Shown piece by piece: positions 44,001 to 56,000 of a DNA stretch of 64,000 bases. The stretch is taken from contig JAIOJX010000005.1 in the NCBI GenBank assembly GCA_022376925.1, forward strand, positions 159,789,501 through 159,853,500, written 5' to 3'. How positions within the stretch are numbered: position 1 is the first letter of the stretch; each line of letters begins with the position of its first letter. Under the pieces are notes generated by a model. It did not search any database. It was not told where the DNA came from and worked only from the letters and a program-made list of their open reading frames with translations. The stretch comes from Tragulus kanchil (taxonomy: Eukaryota; Chordata; Mammalia; Artiodactyla; Tragulidae). A program made the translations under genes and the position numbers.

Positions 44001-47000
44001 GCAGCTGTCCTTGGGGACACTGTCCCAGGAAGCTCAGCTGCCATGGTGCCTCCTTTTGAGGTCACTAATGGAAATTGGCCCATTCCTTCAGTGGGCCGGG
44101 CCACAGTCCTGGGAAGGAGGTGGTGGGGCCTGGCACGGCTCTGGCTCTCACTGTCTGTCTCCGAGGCCACCCTGGCCCCCTCAGCTTTGCTGATCCTCCA
44201 AGGGGCCCCAGCGCTGTCACAGGTTCCAGAGGTTGCTGTTGGGCCTCCCTTGCATTTCCCACCTAACACCTCCCAGCCTGCCCTCTGGTGCTAACAGGCT
44301 GCAGTGGGCGCAGTTCCTGGAGCTCCCTGTGCCGGGCGGGCGAGGTGCCTCTTCCTAGGCTGCATCTGGGCATTCTGGTTCCCAGGCCTGCTGCTGCAGG
44401 GCCCATATTCCTTCCCTGCCCTCTAGGAAGTGGACTCTCTCCACTCGCCTCCTCTCCTCCTTTCCCTGTCGGGCATGCAGGCTCCTTTGCCAGAAGGTTG
44501 TTCACCCAGAGCTGAGCACAGGGGCCTGGTGGGAGAAAGGTCCATCTCCTCTGTAGCAGCCCAGGCGAGAAGGTTCATTCCTACATTTCACATCGTGGAA
44601 AATAGTCACATAGAGAACCAGGATTCTGCCTCTGGAGAGTGGGTTTCCCCAGTTCTCCATGAACTGTGTAGATGCCCCCTCAGCCCCTAAACAAGGGCTG
44701 TAACCATCTCCACTTGGGTTCTGCCTGGTGACAGAGGACGTCCCCTCCCTGTCCCAGCAAGGACCGGATGGCTCTGAGCAGAGTAGGGGCTCCTCTCCCG
44801 TCCAGGGCAGTGGGCTGCTCCACAGAGCCTGGTGACCGCGTGCCCCTCTGTCCTCCACAGCGGCGTGTTCAGCTCCATTGGGAAGATTTTCAAAGAAGAG
44901 GGCCTGCTGGGATTCTTCGTGTACGTGAGTTTGTGCACCCCGTAACTAGCCACAGAGCATGGCTCTACTAACAGGCGCATTCTCGACCCTCAGGCACGGC
45001 TGCTGGCCTCAGACTAACCACAGCGCTCTGCCCGCCTGAGCAGCTGCGCCGCAGCCCGTAGGGCTCCATAGCATGTGCGCGTTGCGGATCGTCAGGACCA
45101 GAGCTGCCCAGCCCTTGTCACATCACGGCTCACACAGGAATGGTACTGTTTGTCCAGCACACCGGGTGTTGAGGGGTCCATCCTCCCCACCCCATCCCCA
45201 CTGTCGCTGTCCATTCGCTCCAGGGCTGGGGTGGGGGCAAAGTTGGTCTTCAGGATATCTTCAGGTCTTTCATCATCCTTGGCATCACTGCAGAAAAATA
45301 GCTGGAAATGTGTGATTTGGGCTGAAGGTCAAGCCCTGGGCAGCTATGAATCCTGTTTGACATAGCACTTCTGACAAACTGCTTCTTCATACTTAGCATT
45401 TAGGCTTCCCAAGTGGTGCTCGTGGTAAAGAACCTGCACCCACCTGCCAGTCCAGGAGACATAAGAGACATGGGTTCGATCCCTGGGTCGAAAAGATCCC
45501 CTGGAGAAGGAAATGGCAACCCGCTCCAGTATTCTGGCCTGGGAAATCCCACAGACAGAGGAGCCTGGCGAGCTGTGGTCCTTGGGGTCACAGAGAGTCG
45601 GACGCGCCTGAAGTGACAGCCCTCAGCATCCACCAGCAGGCTGCTTCACGTGACAGTCCCTGTTCTGGCTCCTCTTGAAGAGCCAAGACCTGGCCTGTGT
45701 TTCTGCAGCACAAGCTGTCAGGAGGGAGCACAGTCTCCTGATGGCCCCAGACCCTCTGCCCTCCCTGGGGTCTTACAGTGTACTCCTCTTACAGAGCAAG
45801 CTCACATTGAAAAGACTGTAAACCACCAACAGAACCGCAAAGCCAGGCCTTCCACGGAGGGAAGGTGTTTGTTTAGGTCTAGACAGTGCACAGTACCGTG
45901 GACACAAGGCTGCCTATGTACTGTGGTGTCATCATTAGGCGTGCCGTACAGCGGCGTGTTCAGCTCCATTGGGAAGATTTTCAAAGAAGAGGGCCTGCTG
46001 GGATTCTTCGTGTACGTGAGTTTGTGCACCCTGTAACTAGCCACAGAGCATGGCTCTACTAACAGGCGCATTCTCGACCCTCAGGCACGGCTGCTGGCCT
46101 CAGACTAACCACAGCGCTCTGCCCGCCTGAGCAGCTGCGCCGCAGCCCGTAGGGCTCCATAGCATGTGCGCGTTGCGGATCGTCAGGACCAGAGCTGCCC
46201 AGCCCTTGTCACATCACGGCTCACACAGGAATGGTACTGTTTGTCCAGCACACCGGGTGTTGAGGGGTCCATCCTCCCCACCCCATCCCCACTGTCGCTG
46301 TCCATTCGCTCCAGGGCTGGGGTGGGGGCAAAGTTGGTCTTCAGGATATCTTCAGGTCTTTCATCATCCTTGGCATCACTGCAGAAAAATAGCTGGAAAT
46401 GTGTGATTTGGGCTGAAGGTCAAGCCCTGGGCAGCTATGAATCCTGTTTGACATAGCACTTCTGACAAACTGCTTCTTCATACTTAGCATTTAGGCTTCC
46501 CAAGTGGTGCTCGTGGTAAAGAACCTGCACCCACCTGCCAGTCCAGGAGACATAAGAGACATGGGTTCGATCCCTGGGTCGAAAAGATCCCCTGGAGAAG
46601 GAAATGGCAACCCGCTCCAGTATTCTGGCCTGGGAAATCCCACAGACAGAGGAGCCTGGCGAGCTGTGGTCCTTGGGGTCACAGAGAGTCGGACGCGCCT
46701 GAAGTGACAGCCCTCAGCATCCACCAGCAGGCTGCTTCACGTGACAGTCCCTGTTCTGGCTCCTCTTGAAGAGCCAAGACCTGGCCTGTGTTTCTGCAGC
46801 ACAAGCTGTCAGGAGGGAGCACAGTCTCCTGATGGCCCCAGACCCTCTGCCCTCCCTGGGGTCTTACAGTGTACTCCTCTTACAGAGCAAGCTCACATTG
46901 AAAAGACTGTAAACCACCAACAGAACCGCCAAAGCCAGGCCTTCCACGGAGGGAAGGTGTTTGTTTAGGTCTAGACAGTGCACAGTACCGTGGACACAAG

Positions 47001-50000
47001 GCTGCCTATTAGCTCCCACTGTGGTGTCATCATTAGGCGTTGTGCGTGTAGGTGTGCGTGTGTGTGTGTCTGGTTCTCACTAGGAGGTGAATTTGCCCCG
47101 GGGTCGTTGCAGACACCTTTGGGTTTTCACAGTTGGAATCCAGCTGGTAGTGAACAGGCTAAAATGCAGAGGTCAGCTCCCACAGCAGAGAATGAAGCAG
47201 CCCTAAAGGTCGATAGTGCCAAGACTGACACACCTTGATTTATACACACACACAACACACATTCACGTACATACTCATATCTGTGTGTAGCGCTGCATAT
47301 GTGTTTGTGAATAAATACTTGCCTGTAGGACTAGTACTTCAGACACTGCATACCACTGCCTCTGCCACTTTTCACATGACTGTAGACCTGTTCTGGTGAA
47401 CGGCACTCACTCCCACCCAACAGCTGCTTACCCATCAGTTTCTTTTCTTCCTCCCAGTATTTGTAGAACAGGATACATGGACTCAGAAATGGCTGAGTGT
47501 GTGTGAAAAGTCAGTCTGAGCACAGGTGGAAGCAACAGGACTGGAAATGGCATTCATGAAGGTTCATTTTATTAATACCCCTCATGTCATATTAATAGGT
47601 GTGTTCACATATATTTTTTTAACAAGTATTTTGAGTTTTAAAAGCTCAAAAAGCATAATTCTGAGTCTTCTCTGCAAGATACAGCTATTCTCCTGGAGCT
47701 CTTTTCACATCACTTCACATCTAAACAAGCAAATAGACACATCCCCGAACCACCCGTCCAGAGCCGGGTGGGTTTCCTTGGGGTCACAGAGAGTCGGACG
47801 CGCCTGAAGTGACAGCCCTCAGCATCCACCAGCAGGCTGCTTCACGTGACAGTCCCTGTTCTGGCTCCTCTTGAAGAGCCAAGACCTGGCCTGTGTTTCT
47901 GCAGCACAAGCTGTCAGGAGGGAGCACAGTCTCCTGATGGCCCCAGACCCTCTGCCCTCCCTGGGGTCTTACAGTGTACTCCTCTTACAGAGCAAGCTCA
48001 CATTGAAAAGACTGTAAACCACCAACAGAACCGCCAAAGCCAGGCCTTCCACGGAGGGAAGGTGTTTGTTTAGGTCTAGACAGTGCACAGTACCGTGGAC
48101 ACAAGGCTGCCTATTAGCTCCCACTGTGGTGTCATCATTAGGCGTTGTGCGTGTAGGTGTGCGTGTGTGTGTGTCTGGTTCTCACTAGGAGGTGAATTTG
48201 CCCCGGGGACGTTGCAGACACCTTTGGGTTTTCACAGTTGGAATCCAGCTGGTAGTGAACAGGCTAAAATGCAGAGGTCAGCTCCCACAGCAGAGAATGA
48301 AGCAGCCCTAAAGGTCGATAGTGCCAAGACTGACACACCTTGATTTATACACACACACAACACACATTCACGTACATACTCATATCTGTGTGTAGCGCTG
48401 CATATGTGTTTGTGAATAAATACTTGCCTGTAGGACTAGTACTTCAGACACTGCATACCACTGCCTCTGCCACTTTTCACATGACTGTAGACCTGTTCTG
48501 GTGAACGGCACTCACTCCCACCCAACAGCTGCTTACCCATCAGTTTCTTTTCTTCCTCCCAGTATTTGTAGAACAGGATACATGGACTCAGAAATGGCTG
48601 AGTGTGTGTGAAAAGTCAGTCTGAGCACAGGTGGAAGCAACAGGACTGGAAATGGCATTCATGAAGGTTCATTTTATTAATACCCCTCATGTCATATTAA
48701 TAGGTGTGTTCACATATATTTTTTTAACAAGTATTTTGAGTTTTAAAAGCTCAAAAAGCATAATTCTGAGTCTTCTCTGCAAGATACAGCTATTCTCCTG
48801 GAGCTCTTTTCACATCACTTCACATCTAAACAAGCAAATAGACACATCAGAACCACAGGCTTCCCAGGACCCACTGTTCTCAGTGTGGCTTTTTGCCCTC
48901 AGCACTGTATCTTAGAGGGGCTTATTCTAAAGACCATCACTTTAAAAGACCATCCTCCTTACAGAAGCCTGTATGGAGGGTCTTTGGTGGAACATTGAGG
49001 GCTGGAGACATGCCCTGAGCAGAGTGGTTTATGAGGGTTGATCAGGTAGAGACACCAGGGGAAAGATGCTAAGGTGTAGGTTCTCTTTGCTTATCTGGAT
49101 TTGAAAATCCCAGATTTTACAACATTCCTATCTTAAGGCCCAGCTTCTGTGGTTTGAAAACCACTTGTGAGATCGTATGCTTAATGTGTGCCGTCAGGTG
49201 TGGCATATCACACACACACGCCACCCCACGCCCCATGGAAAGAGGAGCACTGCCTTCCGGATGTGGACAGCTGCTGGCCCGCGTGGCCCCTGCTGGCTTC
49301 CTTCCTGAGGCGGTGCTAGGAGATATGCTGAAGTGTTGAGCTTGGAACATCCTTGCCTGCTTCCTGGGTGTGGAGCCCCCAGGAATTGCTCCCTTCCCTC
49401 TCCTGCTCATCTTTGCTCACCTTGTTTTTTTAGCGGCTTAATCCCTCACCTCCTGGGAGATGTGGTTTTCTTGTGGGGCTGTAACCTGCTGGCCCACTTC
49501 ATCAATGCCTACCTGGTGGATGACAGCGTGAGTGACACCCCAGGGGGGCTGGGGAACGACCAGAATCCAGGTTCCCAGGTTGGTTGGAACAAGGACTTGT
49601 CCATCTTTCCATGTACTGCTGATGCCCAGGGTCTGGGGCAGACTTGAAGACTCTGGGATTCTGAGCACCAGGCCCTGGGGGAGAGAGGGCCCCTGGCGGG
49701 GAGGGGTCTGAGGAGGAGACCTCTGGGTCAGCTTTGTCTCTGAGGAGATGAGGTTGCTCCTGAGATCTAGAAGGGTTGCAGAGACGCCCGTCCCTGGGTA
49801 GCTTCACAGGTAACACAGATGCTGGCTTATTTGACCAACCTAGGGGTCCCTAGCAAATCGGGAGATAGACCAGCTTGTGATGATTCTGTGAACTTTCACT
49901 TGGTGTTTTAGGCTTTCTCGGGCCTTTTGTGAACATAATGACATTCGATCCTGACAGCACCCCAGTTGTGAAAGGATCAGAGTGGGAGTAGACTCATGTT

Positions 50001-53000
50001 TTACAGGCAGTTGTGACCCAGAGGTGGGAGGGCTCTCCTGAGCCCCATGGCTGTCAGTCACTGAGGCTGGGACTCATCTTTCCCTGGGCTCCACTGAGGG
50101 TGCTTCAGTCGGCTGGAAAGTGTGCCGTGCAGGGGCACCCCTGCTTTTTGCAGAGGCGTGGTGCACACGGGCCTCTTAGCCAGTTGGGTCAGGCATGGGG
50201 AAACCTGGGTCCTGATTAAGGAAGGTGGGGACTTGATGGGCTGACTGGTTCTGCCTAAGAAGATACGTTCCTGGTAGCCAGACATCCTAACAGTAGGGGT
50301 CGACCCCCCAAGGGGGATAGGCGAGGGGCTGGGGACCTGTCTGCCAGAGTTGCCTTGTTGGGGCCAGGGGGCTCGTGGTCTCCGTGTGTCTGTGTCTGGG
50401 CCCCAGCATGGCAGCCCCTGGGTGGAGGTGGTCTGGGAACGAGGCCCAGGTGAGCTTTGGTTTCTAGAACCTCGGGTTTTAGAGCCTTTTGAATGGGGCG
50501 GGTGAGTCTAACTGGCCTTTCAATGTAAGCAAATTCAAGTTGCTCTGTAGAGACCAGCTCTCATCCGCAATTTCCATAGCCCAGCCACAGCCCTGCCCCC
50601 TCTCGAGGGTGTTAACAAGTGGAGGAGCTACTGCTGTCACGCGGAGCAAGCTTGGGACAGCTGGGGTGTAGGTGGGGTCCTCCCACCGTTGACAGGTCCC
50701 TCTGGTCCCAGTGACCAGGTTCTGCCCCACTCACCTGAGCACAGCGGTCAGCACTGCATTGGAAATATTTTTCAAGGGCTTTTCTGTGCATGGCTTAAAG
50801 GTTCAGATGAGGCTGCCCCTCCAGCACTGGGCTGAGCAGACCTCCACCCGGGGCTGCAGGGCATCCATGTGGCGAGGTGGCCCCGTCACAGGAAGCTGAG
50901 GGACAGGTGGTCAGTCACCCTAGTTCAGGCCCGTTTCACGGGAAAAGTTGAGTTCAGGAGTCGAACTGAAGGGGTTGAGGGCTTTGCAGGGCGGGGGCGG
51001 CAGTGATCCAGAGTGCCCCTCGCCTGGCGCTGTCGGCCCCAGGATTCTGTGGTGGTTCACATGGCTGGCTGGCTTCTCACTCATTAAGCTCTTACTGTGT
51101 GCCAGCTCTGGGCGCTGATCAAGGCAGACAAAGGCCCAGCTTCCGGGCTTCCAGAGGCCACAGCCCAGGTGCCCACCTTGCTGGCGTTCCCTGCTCACCA
51201 CCCCGTGTGGGGTCACGGAAGCCCCAGTCCAGATATCCCAATTCCACCTTTTGGATCTCGGCTCTGACGCCCAGGCCCCGGGAGCCGCTGCAGGCTCTGA
51301 AGGGGAACGCTGCGCGTGCCGCGGGGCTGTGAGGAGCTGAGTGCTGGTGGGGTGCGCAGGCCAGTGGAGGGCGAGGTGAAGGGGGCTGCAGAGCAGGCAG
51401 CGAGGACGGGCCCGCATGTCTGAAGTCTGCTTCCCGAGCTCCTGAGGCAAACTGGTCTTCCTTTGTATCTCTTCAGTTCAGCCAGGCGCTGGCCATCCGG
51501 AGCTACACCAAATTTGTGATGGGGGTAAGTCAGGCCCGCAGCCCTTCCTACTGTGCTGGGGGCCTGGGTGGGGCCTGAGAGGCCAGCTCTGGTGGTGGCT
51601 GGAGGCAGCCCTCCGTCTAGGCTGCTGGCACAGGGTGCCCCTGCTCCCCGAGCCCAGGTCAGGGGCTGGTGGTGGGTCGGGTCGCTGACCCTCAGGTCTC
51701 CCTGCAGATCGCAGTGAGCATGATGACCTACCCCTTCCTGCTGGTTGGCGATCTCATGGCTGTGAACAACTGCGGGTAGGTGTGTGCCCCTCCCCCAGGA
51801 GCCCTGCCAGGCCGCTGGGGCACCCGGCTGAGTCCCTCCCGCCTGCTGGGTGTGTGGCCTTGGCCCACCAGGCACCCTGCTTCCTCTGAGATTCATCGCC
51901 CGCCTCTGGGAGGAATCTGTGAGGTGGTATGTGGGTGGTGGCAGCTCAGCCTGCTTTGCTCGCTGGTCCCTGTCATTCTCTGCATCTGACATGCTCTCTT
52001 CCTGGGCAGGCTGCAGGCCGGACTCCCTCCCTACTCCCCTGTGTTCAAATCCTGGATCCACTGCTGGAAGTACCTGAGTGTGCAGGTAAGCATGCACTCC
52101 AGGGAGTTTTTTCTCACTTTTCCAACATGATCAGAAGGCAGGATTTCTGTAGGGCTTCCCTGGTGGTCCAGTGGGTAAGGACACCGCCTTGCAGTGCAAG
52201 GGGCACCGGTTCGATCCCTGGCCTGGGAAGATCCCACGTGCTGTGGAGCGGCTGGACCGATGTGTCCATTTGCCGAGCCAGAGCTCTGGAGCACATGCGC
52301 CCAGAGCCGGTGCTCTGCGACAACAGAGGCCACCACGATGGGAGGCCCACACGGGCCGAAGAACAAAGATGGATGAAAATAGATAAATGAAAGACCAATA
52401 GAAAGTGGCCCGCCCGCTCCCCTCCCTCCCCAACCCGCGCCCCCCCGACTGCCGCCCAAAAAAAGAAAAAGAGAAAAAAAAGATTTCTTTTTTTTTAAAT
52501 TTTTTTAAAAAACCTTTATTTTGCTTTTAACTTTTACAGAGTTTTGTTGTTTACAGATATGTATGTTCCCAGATTAGTCATATGTATATCCCCCCTTCCC
52601 CCCCCTCCCAACCATCACACAGCACCCCTGAAGGATCCCCTTTTCTCACAGAGCAATGACTAGAGCTATTTTCTTCACTTATGATAGTACAGGCCTTCAT
52701 GCTACTTCCTTTACGCCTCCCACCTTCTTTTCCTTCCCCACAATGTCCATATGTCCACTGTCCATGTCTGTCTTTCTGTCGCTTCACTGCGTGTGCCATC
52801 ATCACCATCCTACTAGATTCCATATATATGTGTTAGTATATTGTACTTGTCCTTCTCTTTCTGACTGACTTCACTTTTGATGATATGTTCTAGATCCAGC
52901 CACCTCATTAGGGCTGATTCTTCTGCATTTCTCTTTACAGCTGTGTAGTATTCCATTGTATATATGTACCAGAGCTTTTGGATCCATTCATTCGTCGATG

Positions 53001-56000
53001 GGCATCTAGGTTGCTTCCATGTTCTAGCTATTGTATAGAGAGCTGCAATGAACATTGGGGTACAGGTGCTTCTTCCAGATTTGATTTCATCAGGGTATAA
53101 GCCTAAGAGTGGGATTGCTGGGTTATATGGTGCTTCTATTTTTAGTTTTTTAAGAAATCTCCAGACTGTCTTCCATAGAGGCTGTATCAATTTACACTCC
53201 CACCAGCAATGCAGGAGTGTTCCCTTTTCTCCGCAGCCTCGCCAGCATTTATTGTCTGTCGATTTGTGGATGACGGCCATTCTGATGGGTGTGAGGTGAT
53301 ATCTCATTGTAGTTTTGATTTGCATTTCTCTAATTATTAGTGAAGTTGAGCATCGTTTCATGTGCTTTTGGGCCATCTGTATGTCATCGTTGGAGAGGTG
53401 TCTGTTTAGGTCCTTTTCCCATTTTTTGATTGGGTTGTTCGTTTTTCCGGTGCTGAGTTGTCTGAGTTGCTTGTAGATTTTGGAGGTTAATTCTTTGTTG
53501 TTTCATTTGCTATGATTTTCTCCCATTCTGTGGGCTGTCTGTTCAGCTTTTTTGTAATTTCTTTAGCTGTACAAAAGCTTTTAAGTTTCATTAGGTCCCA
53601 CATGTTCATTTGTCCTTTTAGTTCCACTATTCTAGTAGGTGGGTCAGAGAAGATCTTTTTTTCCCCTTGATTGATGTTTCCTTGAAGGTTTGCTTCCCCC
53701 CCCTCCCAACCATCACACAGCACCCTGAAGGATCCCCTTTTCTCACAGAGCAATGACTAGAGCTATTTTCTTCACTTATGATAGTACAGGCCTTCATGCT
53801 ACTTCCTTTACGCAGCTCAACCTTCTTTTCCTTCCCCACAATGTCCATATGTCCACTGTCCATGTCTGTCTTTCTGTCGCTTCACTGCGTGTGCCATCAT
53901 CACCATCCTACTAGATTCCATATATATGTGTTAGTATATTGTACTTGTCCTTCTCTTTCTGACTGACTTCACTTTTGATGATATGTTCTAGATCCAGCCA
54001 CCTCATTAGGGCTGATTCTTCTGCATTTCTCTTTACAGCTGTGTAGTATTCCATTGTATATATGTACCAGAGCTTTTGGATCCATTCATTCGTCGATGGG
54101 CATCTAGGTTGCTTCCATGTTCTAGCTATTGTATAGAGAGCTGCAATGAACATTGGGGTACAGGTGCTTCTTCCAGATTTGATTTCATCAGGGTATAAGC
54201 CTAAGAGTGGGATTGCTGGGTTATATGGTGCTTCTATTTTTAGTTTTTTAAGAAATCTCCAGACTGTCTTCCATAGAGGCTGTATCAATTTACACTCCCA
54301 CCAGCAATGCAGGAGTGTTCCCTTTTCTCCGCAGCCTCGCCAGCATTTATTGTCTGTCGATTTGTGGATGACGGCCATTCTGATGGGTGTGAGGTGATAT
54401 CTCATTGTAGTTTTGATTTGCATTTCTCTAATTATTAGTGAAGTTGAGCATCGTTTCATGTGCTTTTGGGCCATCTGTATGTCATCGTTGGAGAGGTGTC
54501 TGTTTAGGTCCTTTTCCCATTTTTTGATTGGGTTGTTCGTTTTTCCGGTGCTGAGTTGTCTGAGTTGCTTGTAGATTTTGGAGGTTAATTCTTTGTTGTT
54601 TCATTTGCTATGATTTTCTCCCATTCTGTGGGCTGTCTGTTCAGCTTTTTTGTAATTTCTTTAGCTGTACAAAAGCTTTTAAGTTTCATTAGGTCCCACA
54701 TGTTCATTTGTCCTTTTAGTTCCACTATTCTAGTAGGTGGGTCAGAGAAGATCTTGCTTTGATTGATGTCCTTGAGGGTTTTGCCTATATTCTCCTCTAA
54801 GAGTTTGATGGTTTCTGGCCTTACATTTAAGTCTTTAATCCATTTTGAGTTGATCTTTGTGCATGGTGTCAGGGTATGTTCCAACTTCATTTTTTTGCAT
54901 GTAGCTGTCCAATTTTCCCAGCACCATTTGTTGAAGAGGCTGTCTTTGTCCCATTTTATATGTTCGCCTCCTTTGTCAAAAATAAGGTACCCATAGGTGC
55001 GTGGGTTTATCTCTGGGTTCTCGATCTTGTTCCATTGGTCGATATTTCTGTTTTTTTGCCAGTACCATACTGTCTTGAGGACTGTTGCTTTGTAGTAGAG
55101 TCTGAAGTTGGGGAGGCTGATCCCTCCAGCTCCATTCTTCTTCCTCAGGATTGCTTTGGCTATTCGAGGTCTTTTGTGTTTCCATATGAACTGTGTCATT
55201 CTTTGGTCTAGTTCTGTGAAGAATGTTATTGGAAGTTTGATAGGGATCGCATTGAATCTATAGATGACATTTGGTAGTATGGTCATTTTCACAATATTGA
55301 TTCTTCCGACCCAGGAACGTGGAATATTTCTCCATCTGTTTTAACTCTTCTTTAATGTCTCTCATGAGTGTCTTGTAATTTTCTGTGTACAGTTCTTTTG
55401 TTTCTTTGGGTAGGTTTATTCCTAGATATTTGATTCTTTTGGTTGCGATGGTGAAGGGGATTGCCTCTTTGATTTCGTTTTCTGATTTTCCATTGTTTGT
55501 TGTGATTTTGTATATGTAGGTGCTGAGTTGTTTTTTTGAGTTGCATCGTTTCATGTGCTTTTGGGCCATCTGTATGTCATCGTTGGAGAGGTGTCTGTTT
55601 AGGTCCTTTTCCCATTTTTTGATTGGGTTGTTCGTTTTTCCGGTGCTGAGTTGTCTGAGTTGCTTGTAGATTTTGGAGGTTAATTCTTTGTTGTTTCATT
55701 TGCTATGATTTTCTCCCATTCTGTGGGCTGTCTGTTCAGCTTTTTTGTAATTTCTTTAGCTGTACAAAAGCTTTTAAGTTTCATTAGGTCCCACATGTTC
55801 ATTTGTCCTTTTAGTTCCACTATTCTAGTAGGTGGGTCAGAGAAGATCTTGCTTTGATTGATGTCCTTGAGGGTTTTGCCTATATTCTCCTCTAAGAGTT
55901 TGATGGTTTCTGGCCTTACATTTAAGTCTTTAATCCATTTTGAGTTGATCTTTGTGCATGGTGTCAGGGTATGTTCCAACTTCATTTTTTTGCATGTAGC

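Larger units (their letters stand above)
41831..44016. repeat. Tandem duplicate K (offset 1,091 bp), contains MTCH1 exons 5 and 6
   Basis: Positions 41831-42921 recur at 42922-44016. Both MTCH1 exons 5 and 6 and their splice sites are present twice. One coding difference separates the copies (g at 41910, t at 43001), plus scattered single-base intronic differences. Confidence 0.92.
44857..47038. repeat. Tandem duplicate L (offset 1,091 bp), contains MTCH1 exon 7
   Basis: Positions 44857-45947 recur at 45948-47038. The second copy begins only four bases before exon 7, so that exon copy lacks the normal upstream acceptor context. The first copy's tail skips nine bases present in the second. 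Confidence 0.92.

Noticed and set aside
47037..47275. A CRISPR-like or regularly spaced repeat array in MTCH1 intron 7
   Set aside because: Only simple TG/CA dinucleotide runs are present, and the genome is mammalian.
51213..52097. 294-codon minus-strand open frame across MTCH1 exons 9-11
   Set aside because: Antisense to three well-conserved exons; GC-rich DNA with few stops; no protein family resemblance.
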